Assembly: GCA_036380715.1 (NCBI GenBank)
Contig: DASVEF010000157.1
Coordinates: 7,275 to 71,274, forward strand
Direction of reading: 5' to 3'
DNA length: 64,000 nt
Source of the DNA: UBA5704 sp036380715
GTDB taxonomy: Bacteria > Acidobacteriota > Thermoanaerobaculia > Multivoradales > UBA5704
Shown here piece after piece: positions 33,966 through 43,924 of the stretch. The notes beneath the pieces were generated by a model, which saw only the letters and a list, made by a program, of their open reading frames with translations, was not told the origin of the DNA and made no database searches. Numbering within the stretch: the stretch's first letter is position 1; every line of letters begins with the position of its first letter. The position numbers and the translations under genes are program-made.

Positions 33966-35722
33966 CGTCTTCACCCACTCCTCGCGCGCCGGCAGGGCAT
34001 CTGCCGGCCTGGCTGCTCCTGGCCGCGCTCGCGGCTGGCGCGTACCTGGCCGGCCTCGCCGTGCCCTACCGCGTCGACACCGATACCGGGTTCCAGCTCC
34101 GTTCGCTCCAGCAGTGGACGGCCGGCGACACTCCGGACCCCGGGACGCTGCGCCTGCCGGACCCCCGGGATCTGAGCCGCGACGCCCTCGTCTGGAGCAG
34201 CTGGTGGCCGCCCGGCTTCCCCTTCCTCTACGCCCCCCTGGCCGCCACGAGCCTGTCTCTGGCGGACGCGCTGCGCGCCGCCAGCGCCCTGTTCTTCTTC
34301 GCCGGGGCCGCCGGCTGGCTGCGCCTGGCCGGGCGCCTCGGCCTGTCTCCGGGCGTCCGCCTTCTCTACGCCGCCTCCCTGGCGGCCTATGCGGCGACTC
34401 TCGGCGGCGCCGCCTCCCTGCGCTCGGCCGACCTGCTGGCTTTCGCCGGCTGCCCGTGGCTCGTCGCCCTGGCTCTGAGGCTGGGGGAGGCGGAGGCCCC
34501 GCCCCGCTGGCTGGCCCTCGGCGGCCTCGCCCTGGGAGCGAGCTACTGGCTCAAATACTCCCTCTTCCTGGCCGCTCTCGCCTTGGCGGCCTGGATCGCG
34601 CTGCGCGCCGTGCACACGGCAGGCGTGAGCCGCGCCGCGGCCCTGCGCCTCGCCGCCCTCGGCCTGGGCTTCGCTCTGCCCGTGGCCGCCCTCTTCGTCT
34701 TCAACCTGCGGCAGTCCGGGAGCGTTTCGGAGAGCGCCAGCGGGACCCGCGCGGAGTGGCAGCCGGAGGAGACGGTGACGACGCGTCCCACCCGTCTCGT
34801 CGCCGGGGTCGCGGGAGCGCCGGGGCTGGCGCTCTTCCAGAGCCACACGTGGATCACCCACCTGGTTTATTTCAGCGATGCCCGGCTCCCCTTCTTCCGC
34901 GGCCTGTCCGTCGCCGACCGCCTGCTGGCCAAGTCCCTCCTCGGCATTCCCGGCACCGCCGCCCTGGTCTGGGGGCTCGTCCGGGCGCGCCGGCTGCGGC
35001 CCGGCCCCGCCGGCTCTCTGGGCGCGGCGCTGCCGGCCGGGTTCTACCTGGCCCTCACCGCCATCTCGATCGTGATCGGCTACAACTACCTGGCCAACGA
35101 GCCGCGCCTCGCCGCCGGCTTCATGCCCTTCTCCCAGCTCCTCGCCCTCGCGGGATGGCTGGCGCCGCACGAGGCCCCGCGCCCATGGCGGGAGCTCGCC
35201 GCCTCCATCCTGGCCCTGTCGCTCTTCTTCGTCGCGCCGCTCGCCTTCATCGCCGCCGACTTCGGCCGCAACGAGGTCCTCGACCGGCTGCGGCCTCCCT
35301 ACACGGCCTCGGCCACCGGCCTCTACGTGCCCGAAATCTCACCGCGCGACGTGCCGGCGGTGCGGGCCGCCGTGGCTTCGGCCATGGCCACGCCCCGCGA
35401 TGTCGTCGTGCTCGCCGGACCCGCCGGCTGGGGCTCCTCGTTCGTGATGTGGCTCGAATCCCCCGGCCGGACGCTGCCGGTCTCCACTTTCTTCCTTCCT
35501 CTGGGAGGGCTCTACATGGACGCCGCCGACCTGCGGTCCACCCGGCCGCTCACCACCTCGCGCGACCTCGGCGTGGCCCTGGTGGTGGCGGATTCTCTCC
35601 TGGCTGAGGGATGGCTCCCCCGGCTTCAGGCGCGGTTCCCTCAAGCCAGAACGTGGCGGCGGATCCCCGTGCCCGACCATTCCGGGGTGGCCGTCTGGCG
35701 CGGCGACCTGGAGGCACCATGA
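33962..35722 (+). CDS. Polytopic membrane protein, GT-C-like
   Basis: A 586-residue protein with about twelve N-terminal and central hydrophobic helices and a C-terminal soluble domain of about 130 residues. The first periplasmic loop carries YRVDTDTGFQLRSLQQW, in which the acidic DTD could be the GT-C catalytic/metal site; this is an inference from position. A short SWWPPGFPFLYAPLAAT segment resembles the PPGxP loops of PMT-type enzymes. It overlaps both neighbours (ATGA before, 4 bp after). A second GT-C-like gene lies at 27.3 kb. Confidence 0.65.
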   Translation: MTSSPTPRAPAGHLPAWLLLAALAAGAYLAGLAVPYRVDTDTGFQLRSLQQWTAGDTPDPGTLRLPDPRDLSRDALVWSSWWPPGFPFLYAPLAATSLSLADALRAASALFFFAGAAGWLRLAGRLGLSPGVRLLYAASLAAYAATLGGAASLRSADLLAFAGCPWLVALALRLGEAEAPPRWLALGGLALGASYWLKYSLFLAALALAAWIALRAVHTAGVSRAAALRLAALGLGFALPVAALFVFNLRQSGSVSESASGTRAEWQPEETVTTRPTRLVAGVAGAPGLALFQSHTWITHLVYFSDARLPFFRGLSVADRLLAKSLLGIPGTAALVWGLVRARRLRPGPAGSLGAALPAGFYLALTAISIVIGYNYLANEPRLAAGFMPFSQLLALAGWLAPHEAPRPWRELAASILALSLFFVAPLAFIAADFGRNEVLDRLRPPYTASATGLYVPEISPRDVPAVRAAVASAMATPRDVVVLAGPAGWGSSFVMWLESPGRTLPVSTFFLPLGGLYMDAADLRSTRPLTTSRDLGVALVVADSLLAEGWLPRLQARFPQARTWRRIPVPDHSGVAVWRGDLEAP

Positions 35723-36753
35723 CGCAACCCGGCAGAATCCTGCGCATCGCCGTCCTCGGCGCGGGCCAGTGGGGCCCGAATCTGATCCGCAACTTCCACA
35801 CCCACGAGACCAGCCAGGTGGCGTGGGTGATCGACCGCGACCCGGCGCGCCTCGAGCTGACCCGCCAGCGCTATCCGGACGTCCGGACCGCCACCGACCC
35901 GTCGGCCGCCTTCGACGACCCGGACGTCGACGCGGCGGTGATCGCCACGCCGACCGTCACCCACTACGCGCTCGCCTCCCGGGCTCTCCAGGCGGGCAAG
36001 CACGTGCTGGTGGAGAAGCCGATCGCCACCCGCGTCGCCGAAGCGGAAGAGCTGTGCGAGCTCGCCGAGCGGCACCGCCGGGTGCTCATGGTGGGCCACG
36101 TCTTCCTCTTCAACCGGGCCATCCGGAAGGTCAAGGAGTACCTCGCGGAAGGAAGGATCGGCGAGGTCTTCTACCTCGCCATGGTGCGGACCAACCTCGG
36201 CCCTATCCGCATGGACGTCAACGCCGCCTGGGACCTGGCCGCTCACGACATCGCCATCGCCAACTACTGGCTCGACGCCGCCCCGCTGAGCGCGGCGGCC
36301 CAGGGGGGCTCCTGGATCAACTCCGGCATCGAGGACGCCGTCTTCGCCAACCTGTTCTATCCGAAAGGGGTCATGGCCAACCTGCACGTCTCCTGGTTGA
36401 GCCCGCGCAAGGTCCGCGACATCACGGTCGTGGGAGAGAAGGGGATGCTGACCTTCGACGACATGAACCTGTCCGAGCCCCTCCGCCTCTACGACAAGCA
36501 GGTCACGGAACAGCGGACGCCGGGCTTCATCGACACCTTCGCGTCGTTCCGCACCAGCGTCCGCGAGGGCGACATCCTGATCCCCGGGGTGGGGACAAGC
36601 GAGCCGCTCAAGGCGGAGTGCGAGCACTTCCTCGAATGCATCGCCTCCGGCGCCCGGCCCCTCTCCGACGGCTGGAGCGCCGCCGCCGCCGTGCGCGCTC
36701 TCACGGCCATGACCCGCTCGATCGAGAACGGCGGGCGAAGGGAGGCGGTATGA
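35719..36753 (+). CDS. Gfo/Idh/MocA family NAD(P)-dependent oxidoreductase
   Basis: A 344-residue Rossmann oxidoreductase with AVLGAGQWGPNLIRNFH (nucleotide loop). The VEKPIATRVAEAEEL loop holds the conserved EKP lysine, and DLAAHDIAIANYW supplies the likely catalytic His. Enzymes such as WlbA/WbpB oxidise UDP-sugars at C3 before transamination. Directly downstream is a DegT-type aminotransferase, overlapping by 4 bp, so the pair likely makes a 3-amino sugar. The final sugar is not assigned. Confidence 0.9.
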   Translation: MTQPGRILRIAVLGAGQWGPNLIRNFHTHETSQVAWVIDRDPARLELTRQRYPDVRTATDPSAAFDDPDVDAAVIATPTVTHYALASRALQAGKHVLVEKPIATRVAEAEELCELAERHRRVLMVGHVFLFNRAIRKVKEYLAEGRIGEVFYLAMVRTNLGPIRMDVNAAWDLAAHDIAIANYWLDAAPLSAAAQGGSWINSGIEDAVFANLFYPKGVMANLHVSWLSPRKVRDITVVGEKGMLTFDDMNLSEPLRLYDKQVTEQRTPGFIDTFASFRTSVREGDILIPGVGTSEPLKAECEHFLECIASGARPLSDGWSAAAAVRALTAMTRSIENGGRREAV

Positions 36754-37853
36754 CGGGAACGATCCCCCTGGTCGACCTCGCGGCGCAGCACGCCGAGGTG
36801 GCCGACGAGATCGCCCGCGGCATGGCCCGGGTGATGGACGAGACCTCCTTCATCCTCGGCCCCGCCGTACGCGAGTTCGAGGAGGCGTTCGCCCGTTTCT
36901 GCGGCGTTCCCCACTGCATCGGCGTGGGCAACGGCACCGATGCCATCGAGATGGTGATCCGGGCGCTCGGCCTCGGCGCGCAGGACGAGGTCCTGGTCCC
37001 AGCCAACACCTTCATCGCCACGGCCCTGGGCGTGCTGCGCGCCGGCGCCCGGCCCGCCCTCGTCGACTGCGACGAATACCACCTGATGGACCCCCGGCAG
37101 GTCGAGGAACGGATCACCTCGCGGACCCGCGCCCTCCTGCCCGTCCACCTCTTCGGCCAGACCGCGGACATGGAGGCCCTGCGCGAGATCGCCGGCCGGC
37201 GCGGTCTGGTCCTGCTGGAGGACGCCGCCCAGGCCCAGGGAGCGAAGCGGAACGGCCAGCCCGCGGGAAACCTCGGCGCCGCCGCGGCCTTCAGCTTCTA
37301 TCCGGGCAAGAACCTGGGCGCCTACGGCGACGCCGGAGCGGTCACCACCGGGTCGGACGAGATCGCCGGCCACCTCCGCAAGCTGCGCAACTGGGGGAGC
37401 GACAAGAAGTACTACCACCCGGAGCTGGGCTTCAACTCGCGCCTCGACACTCTTCAGGCCGTGGTCCTCTCCGCCAAGCTGCGGCGCCTGGACGCCTGGA
37501 ACGAGGCGCGGCGCCAGGCCGCGGCCCGCTATGACCGTCTCCTCGCCGGGATCGAAGGGATCGAGACTCCGCGGACCCTTCCGGGCAACGAGCACATCTG
37601 GCACCTCTACGTGGTCCGCGTCCCGCGACGCGACGATGTGATGGCGAAGCTCCAGGCCGAAGGGATCGGCGCCGGCATTCACTACCCGACGCCGCTCCAC
37701 CTCCACGGCGCCCTGAGCGATCTCGGCTATCGCGAAGGGGACTTCCCTGTGGCAGAGAAGGCGGCGCGAGAGATCCTGTCGCTGCCCCTGTATCCGCACC
37801 TCACCGAAGAGCAGCAGGAACGGATCGCCCGCGTCCTGCTGAGGGCACTGTGA
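36750..37853 (+). CDS. DegT/DnrJ/EryC1/StrS family PLP-dependent sugar aminotransferase
   Basis: A 367-residue aminotransferase with ETSFILGPAVREFEEAFA and GNGTDAIEMVIRALGL (substrate/PLP phosphate region). It also has DAAQAQGA and the PLP lysine in FYPGKNLGAYGDAG (about Lys187). The family transaminates keto-nucleotide sugars (e.g. QdtB, WlbC, FdtB). It follows the oxidoreductase with a 4-bp overlap and precedes a GT2. It is expected to produce a UDP- or dTDP-3-amino sugar; exact substrate unknown. Confidence 0.92.
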   Translation: MTGTIPLVDLAAQHAEVADEIARGMARVMDETSFILGPAVREFEEAFARFCGVPHCIGVGNGTDAIEMVIRALGLGAQDEVLVPANTFIATALGVLRAGARPALVDCDEYHLMDPRQVEERITSRTRALLPVHLFGQTADMEALREIAGRRGLVLLEDAAQAQGAKRNGQPAGNLGAAAAFSFYPGKNLGAYGDAGAVTTGSDEIAGHLRKLRNWGSDKKYYHPELGFNSRLDTLQAVVLSAKLRRLDAWNEARRQAAARYDRLLAGIEGIETPRTLPGNEHIWHLYVVRVPRRDDVMAKLQAEGIGAGIHYPTPLHLHGALSDLGYREGDFPVAEKAAREILSLPLYPHLTEEQQERIARVLLRAL

Positions 37854-38593
37854 CGCTCCGCAGCGTTTTTTTCATCCCGGTCTACAACCAGATCCAGGAG
37901 CTGCCTGGGCTGCTCGGCGAGCTGAGGGCCACGGATCTGCCGTGCGATACCCTTCTGCTCGTCAATAACGGCTCGGACGACGGTAGCGAATCGCTGATCC
38001 ACGAGAGCGGCCTCCCATATCTCGACCTGCCGGAGAACCAGGGGGTGGGCCGCGCTTTCATGGCGGCGGCGGACTGGGGTCTGGAACGGGGCTACGACAT
38101 CCTCGGCGTGCTGGCCGGGAACGGCAAGATGCTGCCCTCGGAGATGGAACGCGTGCTCGGTCCCATCCTCCGCGGCGAGGCCGACTATGTCACCGGCAGC
38201 CGCTTCCTCGCGGGCGGCGCCTCGCCCAACCTGCCACGGTTCCGTGAAACCAGCATCCCCGTGGTCAACGCGTTCGTCCGGCTGCTGACGGGCGCACGGG
38301 TGACCGACGCGACCTGCGGCTACCGGGCCTACCGGCTGGAGCTGCTGCGGCGGGCGGAGTTCGACTGGCACGCGCCGTGGCTCGACGCCTATGCGTTCGA
38401 GTACTATCTGTACGCCGAAGTCCTGCTCGACCGCCGCATCCGCTGGAAGGAAGCTCCGATCACGATGCGATACCCCCCACCGGGGCATCGCTACTCCAAG
38501 ATCAAACCTTTCGTCGGCTGGTACGACATGCTCAAGCCCTGGGTGGTGGCCCGGCTCGACCGCAAGGGCTTTGCCGAGGAGCTCATCGCATGA
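37850..38593 (+). CDS. Glycosyltransferase family 2 lacking the canonical DxD
   Basis: A 247-residue GT-A protein resembling polyprenyl-phosphate glycosyltransferases: VFFIPVYNQIQELPGLL, LLLVNNGSDDGSE, then ENQGVGRAFMAAADWGLE. Where such enzymes usually have an acidic DAD/DxD metal site, this one has LGVLAGNGKMLPSEMERVL, with no aspartate. The rest of the fold (VTGSRFLAGG, TDATCGYRAYR) is conserved, so it may use another metal ligand or be a variant subgroup. GTG start; overlaps its neighbours. Confidence 0.82.
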   Translation: MTLRSVFFIPVYNQIQELPGLLGELRATDLPCDTLLLVNNGSDDGSESLIHESGLPYLDLPENQGVGRAFMAAADWGLERGYDILGVLAGNGKMLPSEMERVLGPILRGEADYVTGSRFLAGGASPNLPRFRETSIPVVNAFVRLLTGARVTDATCGYRAYRLELLRRAEFDWHAPWLDAYAFEYYLYAEVLLDRRIRWKEAPITMRYPPPGHRYSKIKPFVGWYDMLKPWVVARLDRKGFAEELIA

Positions 38594-39699
38594 CTGTTGT
38601 TCGACGCATTCTCGTCACCGGCGCGGGCGGCACGCCCGCCACGAACTTCGTCCGCTCCCTGCGCGAGTCGCCGGAGCGCTTCCACCTGATCGGCGCCGAC
38701 TGCAACAGATACTACCTGCAGCGCGCCGAGACCGACGAGCGCCATCTCGTTCCGGAGGCGGACGATCCCGACTACCTGGAGCTGCTCTGCGACCTCATAG
38801 CGGAGACCGGCGCGGAGCTGATCCATTGCCAGCCGGACCAGGAGGTGGCCGTGGTCTCCGCGAACCGCGACCGCCTGCGGACGCTGGGAGCGCGCACATT
38901 CTTTCCCGATCACCCGACGATCGAGATCTGCCAGGACAAGCTCGCTTCCTTCCTGCGCTGGAAGGAGGCGGGGCTCCGCGTCCCCGAAACCCTCCCGATT
39001 GCGACCAGCGAGGACCTCGACCGCGCCTTCGCAGAGCTCGGGCCGGAGATCTGGCTGCGGGCGGTCGTCAGCCCGGGCGGAGGCAAGGGGAGCTTGCGCA
39101 CCAGCGATCCGGCCATGGCCCGCGCCTGGCTGGACTTCAACCACGGATGGGGCCGCTTCACCGCCGCGGAATCGCTGGAGAGCAACTCCGTCACCTGGAC
39201 TGCTCTCTACAAGCAGGGCGAGCTGATCGTCGCCCAAGGGCGCGAGCGGCTCTACTGGGAGTTCGGCAACCGCGCCGTCTCCGGGGTCACCGGCCTGACC
39301 GGCACCGGCGTCACCATCTCCGACTCGCGGCTCGACAAGTTGGGCCAGCAGGCCGTGACCGCCGTCGATCCCCGGCCCGAGGGCATCTTCGCCGTGGATT
39401 TCACCTACGACCGCGAGGGCGTGCCGAATCCGACGGAGATCAACATCGGCCGCTTCTTCACCACCCATCTCTTCTTCACCCGCGCCGGCCTGAACCTGCC
39501 GTACCTGTTCGTGAAGCTGGCGTTCGACGAGCCGTACCCGGTGCCGGCCCGCCGCTTCAACCCACTCCCGTCGGGGCTCGCCTGGGTCCGCGGCATGGAT
39601 TTCCTTCCGGTCCTGACCGACGTGGAGGCGATCGAACGGGATGCCGCCGCGCTCGAAGAACGCCGCCGACGGCTCAGCGGGAGGGCCGGTGCCCCCTAG
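38590..39699 (+). CDS. ATP-grasp family carboxylate-amine ligase-like protein
   Basis: A 369-residue protein. A Rossmann-like start (ILVTGAGGTPATNFVRSL) is followed by LIHCQPDQEVAVVSANRD and then an ATP-grasp core: DKLASFLRWKEAGLRVPET, RAVVSPGGGKGSLRTS (phosphate loop) and FAVDFTYDREGVPNPTEIN (the metal-ligand region with NPTEIN). It would activate a carboxylate with ATP and join it to an amine or thiol. In this operon it could amidate a uronic acid or attach an amino acid to the glycan. It is followed, with an 11-bp overlap, by an SDR and then a HAD phosphatase. Confidence 0.75.
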   Translation: MTVVRRILVTGAGGTPATNFVRSLRESPERFHLIGADCNRYYLQRAETDERHLVPEADDPDYLELLCDLIAETGAELIHCQPDQEVAVVSANRDRLRTLGARTFFPDHPTIEICQDKLASFLRWKEAGLRVPETLPIATSEDLDRAFAELGPEIWLRAVVSPGGGKGSLRTSDPAMARAWLDFNHGWGRFTAAESLESNSVTWTALYKQGELIVAQGRERLYWEFGNRAVSGVTGLTGTGVTISDSRLDKLGQQAVTAVDPRPEGIFAVDFTYDREGVPNPTEINIGRFFTTHLFFTRAGLNLPYLFVKLAFDEPYPVPARRFNPLPSGLAWVRGMDFLPVLTDVEAIERDAAALEERRRRLSGRAGAP

Positions 39700-40420
39700 C
39701 GCGGACGCCCTGCGGGGCCGGGTGGCCCTCCTCACCGGAGCGAGCTCCGGGATTGGAGCCGCCCTCGCCGACGCGCTCGCCAGCGCCGGAGCCAAACTCC
39801 TGCTCAGCGGGCGCGACTCGGCCCGGCTGGAAGAGGTCGCCGTCCGAACGCGCGTCGCCTCGCCCCGGGTGGAGACCGCCGCCGCCGACCTCGCCGACGA
39901 AGCGCAGGTCCGGTCTCTGGCCACGCATGTCCAGGAGACCTTCGGCCGGCTCGACCTGCTGGTGCATTCCGCAGGAGCCCTCCACTGGGGCGCCGTGGAG
40001 ACCGCACCGGTGGAGGAGCTGGACCGGCAGCTTCTCCTCAACGTGCGGGCTCCGTACCTGCTGACGCAGATCCTGCTGCCTCTCCTGCGCGCCGCCCGTG
40101 GCCAGATCGTGTTCCTCAATTCCAATGCCGTGCGGAAGCCGGCCGCCGGCATGGCGGCGTACGCCGCTTCCAAGCACGCCCTCCTCGGCCTCGCGGACTG
40201 TCTGCGCGAGGAGATCGCCGCCGACGGCGTGCGTGTCGTCTCGGTCTTTCCCGGCCGTACGGCGACGCCCATGCAGCGGGAGCTGCGCCGCCTTGAAGAG
40301 CAGCCCTACGACCCCGCCGGCCTCCTCCAGCCGGAGGACGTGGCCGCTCTCGTAGTCGAAGCGCTCTCCCTGCCGCCTCGAGCTGAGGTGACCGACCTCT
40401 ACCTGCGGCCCCACCGATGA
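39689..40420 (+). CDS. Short-chain dehydrogenase/reductase
   Basis: A 243-residue classical SDR: nucleotide loop TGASSGIGAALADALA, HSAGALHWG, the NSNAVR segment and the catalytic tyrosine in AAYAASKHALLGLADC. The start is set at GTG 39689, which has GGGAGG just upstream and an 11-bp overlap with the ATP-grasp gene; an ATG at 39641 would add 16 residues and a 59-bp overlap. It probably reduces or oxidises a sugar-related substrate. Confidence 0.87.
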   Translation: MPPSADALRGRVALLTGASSGIGAALADALASAGAKLLLSGRDSARLEEVAVRTRVASPRVETAAADLADEAQVRSLATHVQETFGRLDLLVHSAGALHWGAVETAPVEELDRQLLLNVRAPYLLTQILLPLLRAARGQIVFLNSNAVRKPAAGMAAYAASKHALLGLADCLREEIAADGVRVVSVFPGRTATPMQRELRRLEEQPYDPAGLLQPEDVAALVVEALSLPPRAEVTDLYLRPHR

Positions 40421-41088
40421 GCTCCGGCCGGATCTTCCTCGATCTCGACGGCCCCGTCCTGGACGTCTCGGAGCGCTATCACCGGCTCCATTGCGACGTC
40501 GTCCTGGCGCGCGGCGGCAGGCCTCTTGACCGCGAGGACTACTGGCAGGCCAAGCGCGACCAGGTGCCGGAGGCGGAGATCCTCGCCCGCGCCGGCCTAT
40601 CCTCTGCGGACATCAACAGCGCCGCGGCGCAGAGACTGCGCGAGGTCGAGACGCCGGGCTACCTGCGTCTCGATCGGCCGTGGCCCTGGACCGCCGCCGT
40701 CCTCGAAGAGCTGGCGCGCTTCGCTCCGCTGGTGCTCGTGACCCTCCGGCGGCATCCGGACCGCCTGGCCCGCCAGCTCGACGATCTCGGCCTAGAGCGC
40801 CGCTTCGACCAGATTGTGGCGGGAGCGGGCGACGACACGCCCGAGGCCAAGGCCAGCCTGCTGCGCGCCGGAGGTTGGGACGCCGCGGCCGGCTCGGTCT
40901 TTGTAGGTGACACCGAGGTCGATGTCGCCGGTGGCCGGGCTCTCGGCTTCCACACCATCGCCCTGCGCTGCGGCATCCGCAGCCCCGCCCGGCTGGAGGT
41001 CTGTGAGCCGGACTCCCTGCTCGACGACCTGCGCGATGTGCCAGGCCACCTGCGAGAGCTCGGCTGGGCTTATCGGGGGGGCTCGTGA
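40417..41088 (+). CDS. HAD-family hydrolase
   Basis: A 223-residue haloacid-dehalogenase phosphatase: motif I FLDLDGPVLDVS, motif II LVTLRRHPDRL, and motif IV in VFVGDTEVDVAGGRAL. The first motif reads DLDGP, with the usual nucleophile Asp and DxDxx spacing. It is likely a phosphatase for a sugar phosphate or another small phosphate. It overlaps the SDR by ATGA and ends convergently with a minus-strand GT (19-bp overlap). Confidence 0.86.
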   Translation: MSSGRIFLDLDGPVLDVSERYHRLHCDVVLARGGRPLDREDYWQAKRDQVPEAEILARAGLSSADINSAAAQRLREVETPGYLRLDRPWPWTAAVLEELARFAPLVLVTLRRHPDRLARQLDDLGLERRFDQIVAGAGDDTPEAKASLLRAGGWDAAAGSVFVGDTEVDVAGGRALGFHTIALRCGIRSPARLEVCEPDSLLDDLRDVPGHLRELGWAYRGGS

Positions 41089-41960
41089 GCCTGACGACCA
41101 ACCAGCCGCCGCAGCACCCGCCGCGCCTCGTCGGACGCCAGGTCCACGGCACGGCAGGGTCGCGCCGGCCGGCTGCGGACTGCCTCCGGCGCGCCGCCGT
41201 CTCCGGTCAGAGGCGCCCAGGCGGAGAGCCGCGAACGCACCGGCCCGACGAAGTGCAGGGCGACCGGTCCCAGGCGCGGCGCGGCCTCCAGCTCCGGGAT
41301 CGCCACCTGCGCGGGATCGAGCAGCCGGCAGCCGCCCTTCCCTCCCAGGAGTGCCCAGGCGGTCTGCTCCCTCCAGACCGGGGCGAACGCGAATTCCGGC
41401 CGCGCCAGGTACCAGCTCAGCAGATCCGGGTCCCAGGCGGCGGTGCGGAAGACCACGATTCCCGTATTGACCCGCCGCGGCAGGCGCAGCCGGCGGTGGC
41501 GCAGCAGGTGCCAGGAACGGACCGAGTAGGCGTTCTGGCGGTCGCTCATGAACAGCGCTCCCGCCCCGTCCTCCAGGCGGAAGAGCCCGGCGAACGGACA
41601 GAGGAACAGGACGTCGGCGTCGCAGTACGCCAGCTCCTCGCCGGCCAGCAGCGCGGCGTCCACCAGCTTGAGGGCCAGCGGGCTCTCTCGCCGGTAGGCC
41701 CGGAGGATTGGGTATGGAGCCAGCGCGTCCGCCACCCGCTCGTCCGCCTCGGCGCGGGAGACCACCTCGGGACCGTCCAGCTCCCCGGCGAGACGCTCCC
41801 GGTCCGCCTCGGTCAGCGTGCCGTCGTCGTGGAGGCGCAGGGCGAGCGGCTCGGCCGAGCGCCGCAGCAGGCTGCCCAGGCAGAGGACCGCCATGTCCAC
41901 CTGACGGTGGCCGAGGAGGCTCGCGATCCGGCGCCCGCCGCCGGCCTGTTGCGGTGCCAT
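41070..41960 (-). CDS. Glycosyltransferase-like protein, GT-A type
   Basis: A 296-residue protein and the only minus-strand gene within the 33-kb glycan run. Signs of a nucleotide-sugar transferase are LLAGEELAYCDADVLFLCP (a DxD motif with the following hydrophobic strand) and the late NTGIVVFRTAAWDPDLL segment, as in GT8-like enzymes. Its start lies 47 bp from the next plus-strand gene, so the gap may hold a divergent promoter. Its end overlaps the HAD gene by 19 bp. The substrate is unknown. Confidence 0.72.
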   Translation of the reverse strand: MAPQQAGGGRRIASLLGHRQVDMAVLCLGSLLRRSAEPLALRLHDDGTLTEADRERLAGELDGPEVVSRAEADERVADALAPYPILRAYRRESPLALKLVDAALLAGEELAYCDADVLFLCPFAGLFRLEDGAGALFMSDRQNAYSVRSWHLLRHRRLRLPRRVNTGIVVFRTAAWDPDLLSWYLARPEFAFAPVWREQTAWALLGGKGGCRLLDPAQVAIPELEAAPRLGPVALHFVGPVRSRLSAWAPLTGDGGAPEAVRSRPARPCRAVDLASDEARRVLRRLVGRQAHEPPR

Positions 41961-42007
41961 GCCGCGCGCGATTCTAGCCCCGGACCCGGGCCGCGGCGGA
42001 GGATTCC

Positions 42008-42865
42008 GTGAGCGCGGCCTCCGCCCTGTACCGCCTGGCCAAGGCGGTGCGCAACTACCGCCACCCTTTCTGGCTCTTCGGGCAGCGCGCGCTCGGACGC
42101 GAGACCGTCACCATCGCCGACCGGGACACCGGCCTGCGCTTCCGCTGCCTGAAGGGGGCGGACCGGATGCTCGGCGAGATCTTCCACTCCCGGATCTACG
42201 ACATCCCGGCCGCGCCGGTGCGCTCCGGCGATGTGGTGATCGACGTGGGAGCGAACCACGGCTTCGCCTCCTGCTGGTTCGCCCGCCAGGGCGCCCGCGT
42301 CTTCGCCTTCGAGCCCCATCCCGAGGTCTTCCGGCTCCTGGAGCAGAACGTGGCGGCCAACGGGCTCGCCGGTCGTGTCCGCACCTTCCAGGAGGCCGTG
42401 GCGGACCGGGAAGGGACCGCCGAGCTGCTGCTCAGCCCGGTCCTGGGCGGAGGGACCAGCACGCTCCACCCCGAGCTGGCGGAGCGCAACGCCCTGCCCG
42501 TCGCCGGGCGGGCCGAGGTGCGGCTGCGCAGCCTGCCGGCCGTGCTCCGCGAGCTCGGTCTTACCCGCGTCCGGCTCCTCAAGCTCGACTGCGAAGGGAG
42601 CGAGCTGGCGATCCTGCGCTCGCTCGACCGCGCCGTCCTCGAATCCCTGGATTCGCTGGCCATCGAATACCACCCCGAGGTCTATCCGGTCGCGGACCTC
42701 GTCGAGACCATCCTCTCCTGGGGCGACTTCCATCTGTCGAAAGCGGTCACCCTGGACGTGGCGAACGCCAACCTGCACGTTGTCAGCCGGCGGGTCCTGG
42801 AGGAGTGGGCTCGCGGCGTCTGCTACACTTCTGGCAAATTTCCGGATATTCCTGGAAGCACCTGA
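42008..42865 (+). CDS. FkbM-family methyltransferase
   Basis: A 285-residue SAM methyltransferase: motif I VVIDVGANHGFASCWFAR, FAFEPHPEVFRLLEQNV, and the LLKLDCEGSELAIL signature that defines FkbM proteins. Members O-methylate sugars in antibiotics and capsules. GTG start at 42008. Since the preceding gene is divergent, a promoter for this second part of the operon probably lies in the 47-bp gap or within the minus-strand gene, but none was identified. Confidence 0.88.
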   Translation: MSAASALYRLAKAVRNYRHPFWLFGQRALGRETVTIADRDTGLRFRCLKGADRMLGEIFHSRIYDIPAAPVRSGDVVIDVGANHGFASCWFARQGARVFAFEPHPEVFRLLEQNVAANGLAGRVRTFQEAVADREGTAELLLSPVLGGGTSTLHPELAERNALPVAGRAEVRLRSLPAVLRELGLTRVRLLKLDCEGSELAILRSLDRAVLESLDSLAIEYHPEVYPVADLVETILSWGDFHLSKAVTLDVANANLHVVSRRVLEEWARGVCYTSGKFPDIPGST

Positions 42866-42891
42866 GCGCTCCGGCGGAGGTAAGCGGCAGT

Positions 42892-43911
<1,020 letters not shown>

Positions 43912-43924
43912 CCGGAACCCGCCG

